Shown here piece after piece: positions 1 to 7,932 of a DNA stretch of 33,825 nt; positions within the stretch are counted from its first letter, which is position 1; each line of letters opens with the position of its first letter. Under the pieces are notes generated by a model. The model did not search any database. It saw only the letters and a program-made list of their open reading frames with translations, and was not told the origin of the DNA. Source of the DNA: DATLMR01 sp035634255 (GTDB lineage: Bacteria; Acidobacteriota; Blastocatellia; UBA7656); the NCBI GenBank assembly GCA_035634255.1, contig DASQDI010000067.1:1-33825 (forward strand), read 5' to 3'. A program made the position numbers and the translations under genes.

Positions 1-123
1 AAGAACGCTAGGCGGGTGCTCGTCGATGGGAACGTCTTCGAGAACAACTGGGTGGACGGGCAGAACGGGACGGCCATCCTGTTCACGGTCAGGAACCAGG
101 AGGGGACGGCCCCCTGGTCGGCG
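1..123 (+). repeat. Terminal direct repeat, left copy
   Basis: These 123 bases are identical, read by eye, to the last 123 bases of the window (33703-33825). They lie inside a beta-helix coding region. A diverged copy with about 12 mismatches lies at 26237-26359 in the paralogous lipoprotein gene. Exact identity running precisely to both ends of the sequence is what a contig overlap produces. Confidence 0.95.
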
Positions 124-2442
124 GTCGAGGACGTCACCTTCACCAACAACATACTCCGCCACACGGCCGCGGGCTTTCTGATACTGGGCCACGATTACAA
201 CGGCACCAGTCAGGAGGCCAGGCGCATTCTGATAAGGAACAACGTGATGGAAGATGTCGGGGGCTCCAGGTGGGGCACGAACGGGAGGCTCTTCGACATC
301 GAAAGCGGCACGACCTTCCCAGGCCCCTCGGAACTCCGGATAGATCACAACACCGCCTTCCACTCGGGGAACCTGATCGTCGCGGGAGAGTACGATTCGG
401 CGACTTCTTCTTACCCCATCAAGCCGGGTTTCATCTACACGAACAATCTCACGCGGCATAACGACTACGGGGTCATCGGCTCGAACAGCGGCACGGGGCT
501 TTCCACGCTCAACAACTATTTCCCCGGCCACGTCTTTCAGGGAAATGTTATGATCGGCGGGCCGCCGGCCCTTTACCCGGCGAATAATTATTTCCCCGCG
601 TCGGTCGAAGCCGTGGGCTTCGCCGATTACGCGGGGGGCAACTACAGGCTCGCGCTCAACAGCCCTTACAGGAATGCGGGCACGGACGGCCGCGACGTAG
701 GCGCGGACATAGACGCCATAATCACGGCTATGGGGGCCGACGCCACCCAGCCTCCGAACCGGCCGCCTCTGGTCTCGCTCACGGCAACTCCGACTCAGGG
801 AGTCGCCCCGCTCCCGGTGAGCATTAGCGTAAACGCTTCCGATTCGGACGGGCAGGTGGTCGCTTACAGGCTCGAATGCGGCGACGGCCATGTCTCTTCG
901 GGATCCACATGCAGTCACACATACTCAGCGCCGGGCACGTACACCATTCGCGTGATGGTGACGGATAACGGGGGCGCGACGGCGACGGCTTCGTTGCCCG
1001 TGTCGGTGTCGGAGCCTGTGAACCCGTCGCCCACAAACAGCGTCGTGCTGTACGCGGCGGAGGCGAGCGTGAAGGCCGGGGCCTGGTCCGTGGTCGCCGA
1101 CCAGTCGGCCGCCGGCGGCTCACGCATCCACAACGCCGACTCCGCCTCGCCCAAACTCCCATTCCCCCTGGCCAACCCGGCCCACTACTTCGAGATGAGC
1201 TTCCAGGCCGAGGCGGGGCGCCCTTACCGGCTCTGGGTCCGGGGCAAGGCTCAGAACGACCACTGGGGCAACGACTCGGTGTTCGTGCAGTTCTCAGACA
1301 GCGTCACGTCGGGCGGGGCCGCCGTCTACAGGATAGGGAGCGCGTCGGGTACGGAGGTAAACCTCGAGGACTGCTCCGGGTGCGGGCTGAGCGGTTGGGG
1401 CTGGCAGGACAACGGGTGGGGCGTAGGGGCGCTTGGCCCGGTGATCTACTTCCAGAGCAGCGGGGAGCACCGGGTGAGGGTGCAGACCAGGGAGGACGGA
1501 TTGTCGATAGACCAGATAGTGCTGTCTTCGACCACATACCTGAGCGCGTCGCCCGGAGGTGTGAGGAACGACACGACCATCCTTCCTAAGAGCGGGGGCG
1601 GAAACCCCATTCCCGTCGTGACACCGACCATCACCTCCGTACTGCCTAACACGAGCCCGACGCTGGGGGGAGTGCCCTTCGTTATAACGGGAACGAACTT
1701 CGCGGCGGGCGCGACGGTGAAGGTGGGTGGCACGCCCGCGTCCAACGTGATCGTGAACGGCGGCACTTCGATCTCGGCCGTCGCTCCGGCGCACGCGGCG
1801 GGCGTGGTAGATGTGGTCGTGACCAACCCGAGCGGCCAGAGCGCGACGCTCACGCGCGGATTCACTTACGTATCATTGCAGCCGCCGACGGTTGCGATCA
1901 CGGCCTCGCCCCTGTCCGGAGTCTATCCGCTGACTGTCAACTTCACTTCCACGGCTTCGGACCCGGATGGGTTCATCGCGTCTTACCTCTGGGACTTCGG
2001 CAATGGGCAGACCTCGACCCAGCCTTTAGCGAGTACTGTCTACAGGTCGGCGGGGAGCTACACGGCGCGGCTGACGGTCAGGGACAACTCGGGGATGACG
2101 GCGAGCGCCTCGGTCGTGATAAACGTGACCACGGGCACCTCCCCCGTGGTCAGGGTCCTGACTCCGAATACGCGCGTCACGGTCAGGATCAATTCTCTTT
2201 ACAACATAACCTGGTCGGTCACGGGCGCCAGCGAGGTCAGGCGGCAGGAGATTTACCTCTCGCTCGACAATGGCGCGACCTGGCGCGTCGTGAATCAGGA
2301 ACTTCCCGCGAACGTCACGAGCTACATGTGGAAAGTTCCCAAGTCCACGACCCAGAACGCGCGCATAAAAGTGGTCGTGCGCTGCTACAACGGGATGAGC
2401 AGCGAAGACACGAGCGACGTGTCGTTCATAATCGCGAAGTGA
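1..2442 (+). CDS. Right-handed beta-helix protein with PKD, CBM-like and IPT/TIG domains (5' end cut off)
   Basis: The reading frame is open from base 1, so the GTG at 16 is only an internal codon and the gene is 5'-truncated by the window. Residues counted from base 16: 1-235 are the C-terminal coils of a parallel beta-helix rich in Asn-Asn turns (NNIL, RNNV, TNNL), ending with a GTDGRDVGAD motif; 250-335 a PKD domain; 342-510 a Trp/Gly-rich, galactose-binding-like (CBM-type) domain; 536-619 an IPT/TIG domain; 623-707 a second PKD; 710-808 an Ig-like domain with a SLDNGATW motif. The helix part closely matches the lipoprotein gene at 25268-26995, which lacks the added domains. I see no C-terminal anchor. 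The layout suggests a secreted polysaccharide-binding, lyase or epimerase-type protein; the activity is not predictable. The frame matches that of the partial gene at 32482-33825 across the shared 123-base end repeat. Confidence 0.85.
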   Translation, partial: KNARRVLVDGNVFENNWVDGQNGTAILFTVRNQEGTAPWSAVEDVTFTNNILRHTAAGFLILGHDYNGTSQEARRILIRNNVMEDVGGSRWGTNGRLFDIESGTTFPGPSELRIDHNTAFHSGNLIVAGEYDSATSSYPIKPGFIYTNNLTRHNDYGVIGSNSGTGLSTLNNYFPGHVFQGNVMIGGPPALYPANNYFPASVEAVGFADYAGGNYRLALNSPYRNAGTDGRDVGADIDAIITAMGADATQPPNRPPLVSLTATPTQGVAPLPVSISVNASDSDGQVVAYRLECGDGHVSSGSTCSHTYSAPGTYTIRVMVTDNGGATATASLPVSVSEPVNPSPTNSVVLYAAEASVKAGAWSVVADQSAAGGSRIHNADSASPKLPFPLANPAHYFEMSFQAEAGRPYRLWVRGKAQNDHWGNDSVFVQFSDSVTSGGAAVYRIGSASGTEVNLEDCSGCGLSGWGWQDNGWGVGALGPVIYFQSSGEHRVRVQTREDGLSIDQIVLSSTTYLSASPGGVRNDTTILPKSGGGNPIPVVTPTITSVLPNTSPTLGGVPFVITGTNFAAGATVKVGGTPASNVIVNGGTSISAVAPAHAAGVVDVVVTNPSGQSATLTRGFTYVSLQPPTVAITASPLSGVYPLTVNFTSTASDPDGFIASYLWDFGNGQTSTQPLASTVYRSAGSYTARLTVRDNSGMTASASVVINVTTGTSPVVRVLTPNTRVTVRINSLYNITWSVTGASEVRRQEIYLSLDNGATWRVVNQELPANVTSYMWKVPKSTTQNARIKVVVRCYNGMSSEDTSDVSFIIAK

Positions 2443-2470
2443 CGTAACGAGACTCGTGGGGACCTTTAGG

Positions 2471-2535
2471 CCCGGCGGGGCGGTATGCGGTGAGAGATCA
2501 TCCGCGTATCGCCTCCGCCGGGCTTTAATTTTTTT
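2471..2535 (+). terminator. Rho-independent terminator of the beta-helix gene
   Basis: A long imperfect GC-rich hairpin has its left arm at 2471-2490 (starting CCCGGCGG) and its right arm at about 2502-2522 (ending CCGCCGGG), with a few G-U pairs and a one-base bulge. A T-rich tail with a run of seven T follows at 2523-2535. It sits 28 bases after the stop codon at 2442 and separates the beta-helix gene from the acetyltransferase. Confidence 0.85.
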
Positions 2536-2580
2536 GTTAGGCCCCTTGCGCGGGCTGACGATCTTGCTCATCCTAAAGGC

Positions 2581-3045
2581 ATGATTGAGATCGGAGACGC
2601 ATACGACCCCGCGTCCGTCGGAGCGGCGCGCGAGCTCTTCAAGGAGTACCAGCAAGCGCTCGGCATTGACCTCAGCTTTCAAGGCTTTGAGACCGAGCTT
2701 GAGACGCTGCCGGGGGAGTACGCGCCTCCGCGCGGACGGCTCCTGTTAGCGCGAGACGGCGGCGCCGTCATCGGGTGCGTCGCGGTGCGCCCTTTGACGG
2801 GCCATACGTGTGAAATGAAGCGGCTATACGTTAAGCCGCGGTACCGGGCAGAGGGTGCGGGGCGGCAACTCGCCGAGCGGGTGATCGCAGAGGCGCGGGC
2901 AATGGGCTACCGTCGTATCTACCTGGACACTCTGCCCGTGATGTCGGGGGCGCAACGGCTTTACGAGAGCCTCGGATTTAAGGACATACCGGCCTATCGT
3001 CACAACCCTATCGAGGGCACGCGGTTTCTCGGCCTCGATCTGTGA
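2581..3045 (+). CDS. GNAT family N-acetyltransferase
   Basis: This 154-residue protein has the usual length and layout of a single-domain GNAT acyltransferase, which moves an acetyl group from acetyl-CoA to an amine. The acetyl-CoA-binding motif A is visible as RYRAEGAG near residues 83-90, after a strand with MKRLYVKP, and the C-terminal LYESLGFKDI motif is typical. The ATG at 2581 is used because the N-terminus then starts at the first strand as in relatives; an AAAGG lies too close to the ATG to be a good ribosome site. It stands alone between a terminator and a 519-base non-coding stretch, so it is probably not part of the EPS operon. The substrate is unknown. Confidence 0.85.
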   Translation: MIEIGDAYDPASVGAARELFKEYQQALGIDLSFQGFETELETLPGEYAPPRGRLLLARDGGAVIGCVAVRPLTGHTCEMKRLYVKPRYRAEGAGRQLAERVIAEARAMGYRRIYLDTLPVMSGAQRLYESLGFKDIPAYRHNPIEGTRFLGLDL

Positions 3046-3213
3046 CGGTGCCGAACAGGCGGTTTGCGGCGGAGGCCGCGAGTCCAGTTTAGAATAATTT
3101 TTTTGAGCGCCCGGTGCGGCCCCGCTCGCCCGGAGGGATCGGACCCTTCCCGCCCGCGCCCCGCTAACACCAGCATTTCTCAGAATCCCGCCCTAAAACC
3201 GGCTCCGGGAGCC

Positions 3214-3227
3214 TATCTTATAAGATA
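3214..3227. promoter_or_regulatory. Perfect 14-base palindrome, possible operator
   Basis: The sequence TATCTTATAAGATA is fully self-complementary. It directly follows a 5-bp-stem GC hairpin (3201-3213). Placed upstream of a long operon, it could be a dimeric regulator site, but nothing links it to a particular regulator. Confidence 0.3.
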
Positions 3228-3309
3228 AACCCGTTTAGTGTACGGAAGGGAGGCGCTACCGATTCGGGGAAAAATATTATTTTTAAAGAATAATTTTTGA
3301 AAAGATCGC

Positions 3310-3368
3310 CCTGTTTCGACTCTCGATAAGATGAGAGCAGGTTAGGTGATAACGGTCGTGACAACGAC
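3310..3368 (+). promoter_or_regulatory. Two adjacent small hairpins in the leader
   Basis: One hairpin pairs CTCTC (3320-3324) with GAGAG (3333-3337), enclosed by CCTG (3310-3313) pairing with CAGG (3338-3341). The next pairs GTCGT (3355-3359) with ACGAC (3364-3368) around a GACA loop. If transcription starts upstream, these would form in the leader RNA. Function is unknown and chance is possible. Confidence 0.25.
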
Positions 3369-3478
3369 GGGACGAATAAAGGGGAAAGTTATTGATGAGT
3401 CTACGAGCTCTTGTCCTGCCACACGGATAGCTGATCCGGTTGCTGAGCCCGCCGATCTCTGAATTCGGCAGTTGAAAA

Positions 3479-3484
3479 TATAAT
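3479..3484 (+). promoter_or_regulatory. Consensus -10 element (TATAAT), possible EPS promoter
   Basis: A perfect TATAAT lies 80 bases before the first EPS-locus start codon, in a locally AT-rich patch. No good -35 hexamer stands 16-18 bases upstream, so either an activator is needed or the match is accidental. A hairpin pairing GGGGC (3492-3496) with GCCCC (3505-3509) follows just downstream. Confidence 0.3.
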
Positions 3485-3564
3485 CACCCGTGGGGCGCTA
3501 GACAGCCCCGGTTAACACATTATCTCTTCCGGTTTCGCAGGCCGGTGCAGGAGAGGTTCATTTC

Positions 3565-3912
3565 GTGCGCAATAGAAATACCAGGCCGAAAGGCACAATC
3601 GCAGTCCTCACGCTCTTCTTTTTGAGCATAGCCTTCACCCTAATTAATTCTCAGCCGTCGTCCGTCGCGCAGACGAGCGCGGAGGGCCAGCCTGCCGCGT
3701 CCGAGTTGATAGCCGACTCGGGCGGCGTGAGGTCGCGCGCGGATGGCCCTGATGTCACACCGATGAGCGACGTGGCTCACGCCCAGATGCCCGCCTCTCC
3801 GCAGTCCGAGTTTTTCGCGCTGCTCCTGCTGGGCTCGTCCCTTCTATTGGTCGCTACCGGCATCCAGTTGCTGGCGTCGCGAAAGAACAAACCAAAATCA
3901 AAGCCTGCTTAG
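3565..3912 (+). CDS. Small secreted protein with PEP-CTERM-like C-terminal tail
   Basis: This 115-residue protein starts at a GTG with a good ribosome site (AGGAGAGG, 8 bases upstream). It has a basic N-terminus and a hydrophobic signal segment (about 11-28), a low-complexity Ser/Ala/Asp middle, and a C-terminal block consisting of ASPQSE, a hydrophobic helix (about 82-104, LLLLGSSLLLVATGI) and a basic tail (SRKNKPKSK). That order (short polar motif, helix, Arg/Lys cluster at the very end) is the layout of exosortase sorting signals, but the Pro-Glu-Pro motif itself is missing. Its place directly before the chain-length gene fits a surface or membrane protein dedicated to the EPS system. It could equally be a plain two-helix membrane protein. 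Confidence 0.7.
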   Translation: MRNRNTRPKGTIAVLTLFFLSIAFTLINSQPSSVAQTSAEGQPAASELIADSGGVRSRADGPDVTPMSDVAHAQMPASPQSEFFALLLLGSSLLLVATGIQLLASRKNKPKSKPA

Positions 3913-3957
3913 ACCCGTCGGCGTGGCCTCGCTCGCGCCGGCCTTTCGAGGTGAAAA

Positions 3958-5526
3958 ATGGGAACGTTCAGACCCCGATCTGTTACCGAATACCTGCAAA
4001 TCGTTTGGCGAAGGAAGCTGCTGATTTTTTTAGTGGCCGCTGTTTTGTTGATTTCAACATTTTTCGTGATCTCGAAGATACCCGACGTCTACGAGTCGCG
4101 CGCCTCCGTCGTGGTCGCCGCGCAGCAGGATAACCGCGAGGCCATATCGTCCCGCGTCGCCGCGATCACCGAGCGCCTTACGAGCCGCTCTTTCCTGGAG
4201 ACGGTCATCGACCGCCACAACCTCTACCCTTCCGCCGTCGCCAATGGCGCTATGGACTCGGCGGTCGGCCGCCTGCGGAAGAACATCAACGTCGAGACTC
4301 GCTATCGCGGGGACCGGCCGGAGACGCTCGTCATAACCTACCGCAACAGCGACCCCGTGATCGCCAGGGCCGTCAACGAGGACCTGGTCTCCCTGTTCGG
4401 TAATATGAATGAGGCGATAGAGAAGCAGAGGGCCAAGGAGGCCGAAGAGCTCGCGGCCGAGATCGCCGACGTGGAGAACCAGCTCAACCAGAAAGGGCAG
4501 CAGCGCGCCATCGCCGCCGCGCGCAGGAGCTACGGGGGCGGGTCCTCCGCGAACACGAGCGAGATCCGCGCCCGCCGGCAGAGCGCCATCGCCTCCCTCG
4601 AATCTCTGAGCGACAAACAGTTCGCCCTCGAAAGACAGATAGCCGAGCAGAAGCAGCAGATAGCCGAGCAGCAGAAGATCGTCAAGTCCGCCCCGAGCGA
4701 CGCGCGCGCGGGCAGCTCTTACGGCGTCCTGCTCGTCCGCAAGGCGGAGCTCGAAGCGCAGATCCAGGACTTCACCGCGCAGTACACGGACAAGAACCCC
4801 AAGGTCATACAGGCCAAGACCCAGCTTTCCGAGATCAACCGCCAGATCGCCCAGCTGAGCGCGGGCGGGGAGGGCGCTGCGGCCAACTCGGCGGAGGCCC
4901 GCGAGCTCCGCGCCATGCAGAGGGAGCTTTCGAGGCTTGAGACCGAGCTCGAGATCACGCGCCGCGACATGGGGCGGAAGAACGAGACGCTCTCCACCAC
5001 GCCCAGCGTCCCGGCCTTCGGGTCCGTCTCCTCGTCCGCTCCGTCGGCCCCGGCCGTAGTCGAGCCCGCCACGGACGTCGACCGGCTCCGCAACCGCTAC
5101 ACTTCCCTGCTGAACAGGCAGGACGCGCTCGCCCGCATGCAGAATGCGTCGGTGGGGCTCGACCCCGGCCTCTTTCAGATAGTCGATCAGCCCACGCAGC
5201 CGCAGACCCCCGCGGGGCCGGACCGCACGAAGCTGAGGATGCTCGCCTTCCTTCTGGCTCTGGGAGCCGGTTTGGCGGCGGCCATCGCGGTCGAAGCGCC
5301 CAGGCTCTTCGCCATCCGGGACGACCGCGACGTGCAGTACTACCTCGGCGCGCCGGTCATCGCCCAGATACCCGAGACGCTCACCCCCGAGGAGCGGGGG
5401 CGCTCTCGCAAACTGCTCGCCGCGCGTGGGGTGGTCGTGCTGCTTCTGGCCGCCGTCACCGTGCCGCTCCTGATATTCCTGCTCAATCAGCTGCAGGTAT
5501 TTCAGATACTGGCGAGCCGATGGTAA
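3958..5526 (+). CDS. Wzz-type polysaccharide chain-length determinant (PCP), kinase not fused
   Basis: This 522-residue inner-membrane protein sets polymer length. It has a membrane segment at 20-38, a large periplasmic part rich in Gln/Glu heptads (coiled coil, about 140-350, including EIADVENQLNQ and repeated IAEQKQQ units), a proline-rich stretch at about 411-425, and C-terminal membrane segments at about 428-446 and 491-511. The Walker motifs of Wzc-type fused kinases are absent; the ATPase is the next gene, giving a two-protein arrangement. It resembles the chain-length subfamily of PEP-CTERM/exosortase EPS loci (TIGR03007-like). The ATG at 3958 is preceded by GAGGTG and puts the first membrane helix at the usual place. 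Confidence 0.88.
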   Translation: MGTFRPRSVTEYLQIVWRRKLLIFLVAAVLLISTFFVISKIPDVYESRASVVVAAQQDNREAISSRVAAITERLTSRSFLETVIDRHNLYPSAVANGAMDSAVGRLRKNINVETRYRGDRPETLVITYRNSDPVIARAVNEDLVSLFGNMNEAIEKQRAKEAEELAAEIADVENQLNQKGQQRAIAAARRSYGGGSSANTSEIRARRQSAIASLESLSDKQFALERQIAEQKQQIAEQQKIVKSAPSDARAGSSYGVLLVRKAELEAQIQDFTAQYTDKNPKVIQAKTQLSEINRQIAQLSAGGEGAAANSAEARELRAMQRELSRLETELEITRRDMGRKNETLSTTPSVPAFGSVSSSAPSAPAVVEPATDVDRLRNRYTSLLNRQDALARMQNASVGLDPGLFQIVDQPTQPQTPAGPDRTKLRMLAFLLALGAGLAAAIAVEAPRLFAIRDDRDVQYYLGAPVIAQIPETLTPEERGRSRKLLAARGVVVLLLAAVTVPLLIFLLNQLQVFQILASRW

Positions 5527-5566
5527 GCGGGCCGCGACGGGGCCTTTAAACGAGAGGTTTATTCCG

Positions 5567-6451
5567 ATGGGAAAAGTATACGAAGCTCTGAAGAAAGCTG
5601 AGAGCGACCGCACGCGCGCCGCCGTGGCCCTGGCCGCGGCGAGGGCGAATTCCGCCCACCCCGTGGCGGACAAGGCGCGGTCGGACGAATTCGATTTCAT
5701 GGACTACTCTCTCAGCGCTCCCCCCGCGGCCGATACGAAGCAGGCCGTTCAGGAGGAGGCTCTGGAGACCGCCGCGCGCGAAGCGGCGACGCAGCCCGCG
5801 CGCGCGCTTCAGGTGGACGTCGCGCGCATCGACCCGCACCTGGTCGCCTTTTACGACTGCGACCCGCGCGCGTCCGAGCAGTACAACAAGCTCGCCATCT
5901 CGCTCATCGCGGGGACGGCCGAGCGGCGACTGAAGCGCCTGATGATCGCGTCGGCGCAGAACGGGGAGGGGCGAACCTGCGTCACGCTCAACCTGGCCTG
6001 CGCGCTGGCACACGCGAAGCAGAAGGTTCTGGTCGTCGACACCGACCTGAACCGCCCTTCGATGTTGAGGCTGCTCGGCCTCGAATCCGAGACCGGGCTC
6101 GCGGAGGCGGTCGCGAACTCACTCCACGCCGGCCCCGCGTCGGTCACCGTCCAGCCGTATGGCTTCGCCCTGTTGCCCACCCGCTCGCGCGTGGAGAACC
6201 CGGCGGAGCTGCTCGCCTCCGCGCACTTCCGCGAGATGCTCGACGCGGCGGCGCTCGAGTACGACTTCATCCTGTTCGACTCTTCCCCGCTCAGCATGGC
6301 GTCGGATTCCAACCTGCTGCTGCGGCACACGGACGCGACGATTCTGGTCATCCGCGCGGGCAAGACCAGCTCCATTCAGATGGCCAGGGCCATCACGCCT
6401 TTGACCGAAGACGACATCTTCGGGGTGGTGCTCAACCGGGCCGTGCAGTAG
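5567..6451 (+). CDS. BY-kinase-like (CpsD/ParA-type) ATPase with atypical Walker A
   Basis: This 294-residue cytoplasmic P-loop protein is the usual partner of the chain-length protein. The N-terminus MGKVYEALKKAE is shared by EPS-locus tyrosine kinases. The P-loop at 129-137 reads SAQNGEGRT, so the invariant Lys is Arg (R136). Walker A' is VLVVDTDLNRP (154-164) and Walker B FILFD (234-238). The C-terminus ends NRAVQ without the tyrosine cluster that bacterial tyrosine kinases autophosphorylate. The fold and context are clear; whether it is an active kinase is doubtful, and it may instead act as a regulatory ATPase or nucleotide-binding partner. It lies 40 bases after the chain-length gene, in the same operon. 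Confidence 0.85.
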   Translation: MGKVYEALKKAESDRTRAAVALAAARANSAHPVADKARSDEFDFMDYSLSAPPAADTKQAVQEEALETAAREAATQPARALQVDVARIDPHLVAFYDCDPRASEQYNKLAISLIAGTAERRLKRLMIASAQNGEGRTCVTLNLACALAHAKQKVLVVDTDLNRPSMLRLLGLESETGLAEAVANSLHAGPASVTVQPYGFALLPTRSRVENPAELLASAHFREMLDAAALEYDFILFDSSPLSMASDSNLLLRHTDATILVIRAGKTSSIQMARAITPLTEDDIFGVVLNRAVQ

Positions 6452-6514
6452 GGAAGGTCCCTGGCCGGAAACGGGTAGAGGGTTGGTGAACGTTGATCAA
6501 GAAAAGATGGCTGG

Positions 6515-7906
6515 ATGATGTCTAGAAACCGAGCGCGCACATTATGCCTACTGCTCTTCGAAAGCATGCTCACATGCCTGTGCGGCGTGGCGGCGATCTT
6601 CATCCGGTTCAACGAGTACAGGGGCGAGGCGTTCCAGGTGTTGATGGACGAGAGGGGGTGGCTGAAGACCCTCCTGCTGATGCTCGTCGTGCAGGGGGCC
6701 TTCTACCTCTTCGACCTCTACGACCTGGGGATGATCCGGAAGCGAGTCGTGCTTTACGTCCGCATCTGTCAGGCGCTCGGGCTCGCCGCGTTCGCGCTCG
6801 CGGCCCTCTTCTACGCGCTGCCGGAGGTGATGCTGGGCCGGGGCGTCCTGCTGATAAGCCTGCTGCTGATGCTCTCGGTGATGACCTGCTGGCGCGTCTT
6901 CGCGATGTGGCTGCTGGGCCACCCCAGGCTGGCCGAGCGGGTGGTGATCCTGGGCACGGAGCAGACGGCCATAGAGATCGCGCGCGAAGTGCTCGACCGG
7001 CGCGAGTACGGCTACAAGGTGCTCGGCTTCGTCGGGGACGACCCGAAGCTGGTCGGGCAGAGCCTGATCAACCCGCGCGTGATCGGCCTGACCTCGGACC
7101 TCGAAGAGCTGGTCCGGCTTCACAGGGTGGACCGGATCATAGTCGCGATCAACGACAGGCGCGGGAAGCTGCCGCTCAGCCTCCTGCTCAAGATCAGGCT
7201 GCGCGACGAGGTGGCGGTCGAAGAGTCGGCGTCGTTCTACGAGAGGCTCACGGGGAAGATAAGCCTTGAGATGCTCAGGCCGAGCTGGGTCATCTTCTCC
7301 GGCAGCCTCCGCAAGACGCGCTTCTACAAGCACTGGCGCAGGCTGCTCGACGCCGTGCTCTCGACCATCGGCTTCGTGCTCGCCTCGCCGATAATGCTCG
7401 TCACCGCCATAGCCATCAAGCTCGACTCGCGCGGCCCGGTCTTCTACACGCAGGAGCGGGTCGGCATGCACAACCGGACTTTCAGGATCGTCAAGTTCCG
7501 CTCCATGAGAATAGACGCGGAGGCCAACGGCCCGGTCTGGGCGGAGGAGTTCGACCCGAGGGTCACCCGCGTCGGGCGGGTCATCCGCAAGCTCCGCATA
7601 GACGAGCTGCCGCAGTTCATCAACGTGATCCGCGGCGACATGACGTTCATCGGGCCGCGGCCCGAGCGCCCGGTCTTCGTCGAACAGCTGGAGCGCGACA
7701 TTCCCTATTATTCGCAGAGGCACCTGGTCAAGCCCGGACTGACGGGCTGGGCGCAGATACGCTACCCGTACGGAGCCTCGATTGAGGACGCCATCGAAAA
7801 GCTTCAATACGACCTCTACTACATCAAGAACCAGTCGGTGGTGCTCGACGCGATCATCATCTTCGAGACCATCAGGATAGTGCTCTTCGGCAGAGGGGCG
7901 CGATGA
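6515..7906 (+). CDS. Polyprenyl-phosphate sugar-1-phosphate transferase (EPS priming enzyme)
   Basis: This 463-residue membrane enzyme starts repeat-unit synthesis by moving sugar-1-phosphate to undecaprenyl phosphate. Four N-terminal membrane helices (about 10-31, 50-68, 83-101, 108-128) are followed by a Rossmann-like CoA-binding_3 domain (VVILGTEQTAIEIA near 143) and a C-terminal bacterial sugar-transferase domain with KFRSMR (327-332), RIDELPQ and GPRPERP (about 380-386). The unusual linker with RPSWVIFSGSLRK resembles the PEP-CTERM/EpsB subfamily (TIGR03013-like). Tandem ATGs occur at 6515 and 6518; an in-frame TGA shortly upstream fixes the start region, although no strong ribosome site is seen. 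The sugar is not predictable. Confidence 0.9.
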   Translation: MMSRNRARTLCLLLFESMLTCLCGVAAIFIRFNEYRGEAFQVLMDERGWLKTLLLMLVVQGAFYLFDLYDLGMIRKRVVLYVRICQALGLAAFALAALFYALPEVMLGRGVLLISLLLMLSVMTCWRVFAMWLLGHPRLAERVVILGTEQTAIEIAREVLDRREYGYKVLGFVGDDPKLVGQSLINPRVIGLTSDLEELVRLHRVDRIIVAINDRRGKLPLSLLLKIRLRDEVAVEESASFYERLTGKISLEMLRPSWVIFSGSLRKTRFYKHWRRLLDAVLSTIGFVLASPIMLVTAIAIKLDSRGPVFYTQERVGMHNRTFRIVKFRSMRIDAEANGPVWAEEFDPRVTRVGRVIRKLRIDELPQFINVIRGDMTFIGPRPERPVFVEQLERDIPYYSQRHLVKPGLTGWAQIRYPYGASIEDAIEKLQYDLYYIKNQSVVLDAIIIFETIRIVLFGRGAR

Positions 7907-7922
7907 GGCCGGAGGCTGAAGC

Positions 7923-7928
7923 AGGAGG
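7923..7928 (+). promoter_or_regulatory. Ribosome-binding site that decides the exporter start
   Basis: AGGAGG lies 4 bases before the ATG at 7933. It favours that start over the in-frame ATG at 7903, which overlaps the previous stop codon and would put ten charged residues before the signal peptide. Confidence 0.75.
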
Positions 7929-7932
7929 AAAT

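Larger units (their letters stand above)
3046..3564 (+). promoter_or_regulatory. Non-coding leader upstream of the EPS locus
   Basis: No convincing gene is seen in these 519 bases. The region is much richer in A and T than its neighbours. It holds a weak hairpin (3065-3080) whose T-run is 18 bases away, a GC hairpin at 3201-3213, a perfect 14-base palindrome at 3214-3227, an AT tract at 3270-3300, and a 12-base repeat (AGAATAATTTTT) at 3091 and 3287. Several hairpins follow between 3310 and 3510, then a TATAAT at 3479-3484. It is the only long non-coding stretch before the 29-kb unidirectional gene set, so it is the natural site for the main promoter and for any leader control. I recognise no known riboswitch class in it. 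Confidence 0.5.

Noticed and set aside
16..18. GTG at base 16 as the real start of the first gene
   Set aside because: The frame is open from base 1, and the paralogues show that the protein continues upstream with a beta-helix and signal peptide, so this is an internal Val codon.
3065..3104. Terminator after the acetyltransferase gene
   Set aside because: The hairpin has only a 5-6 bp stem, and the T-run starts 18 bases after it, too far for a standard intrinsic terminator.
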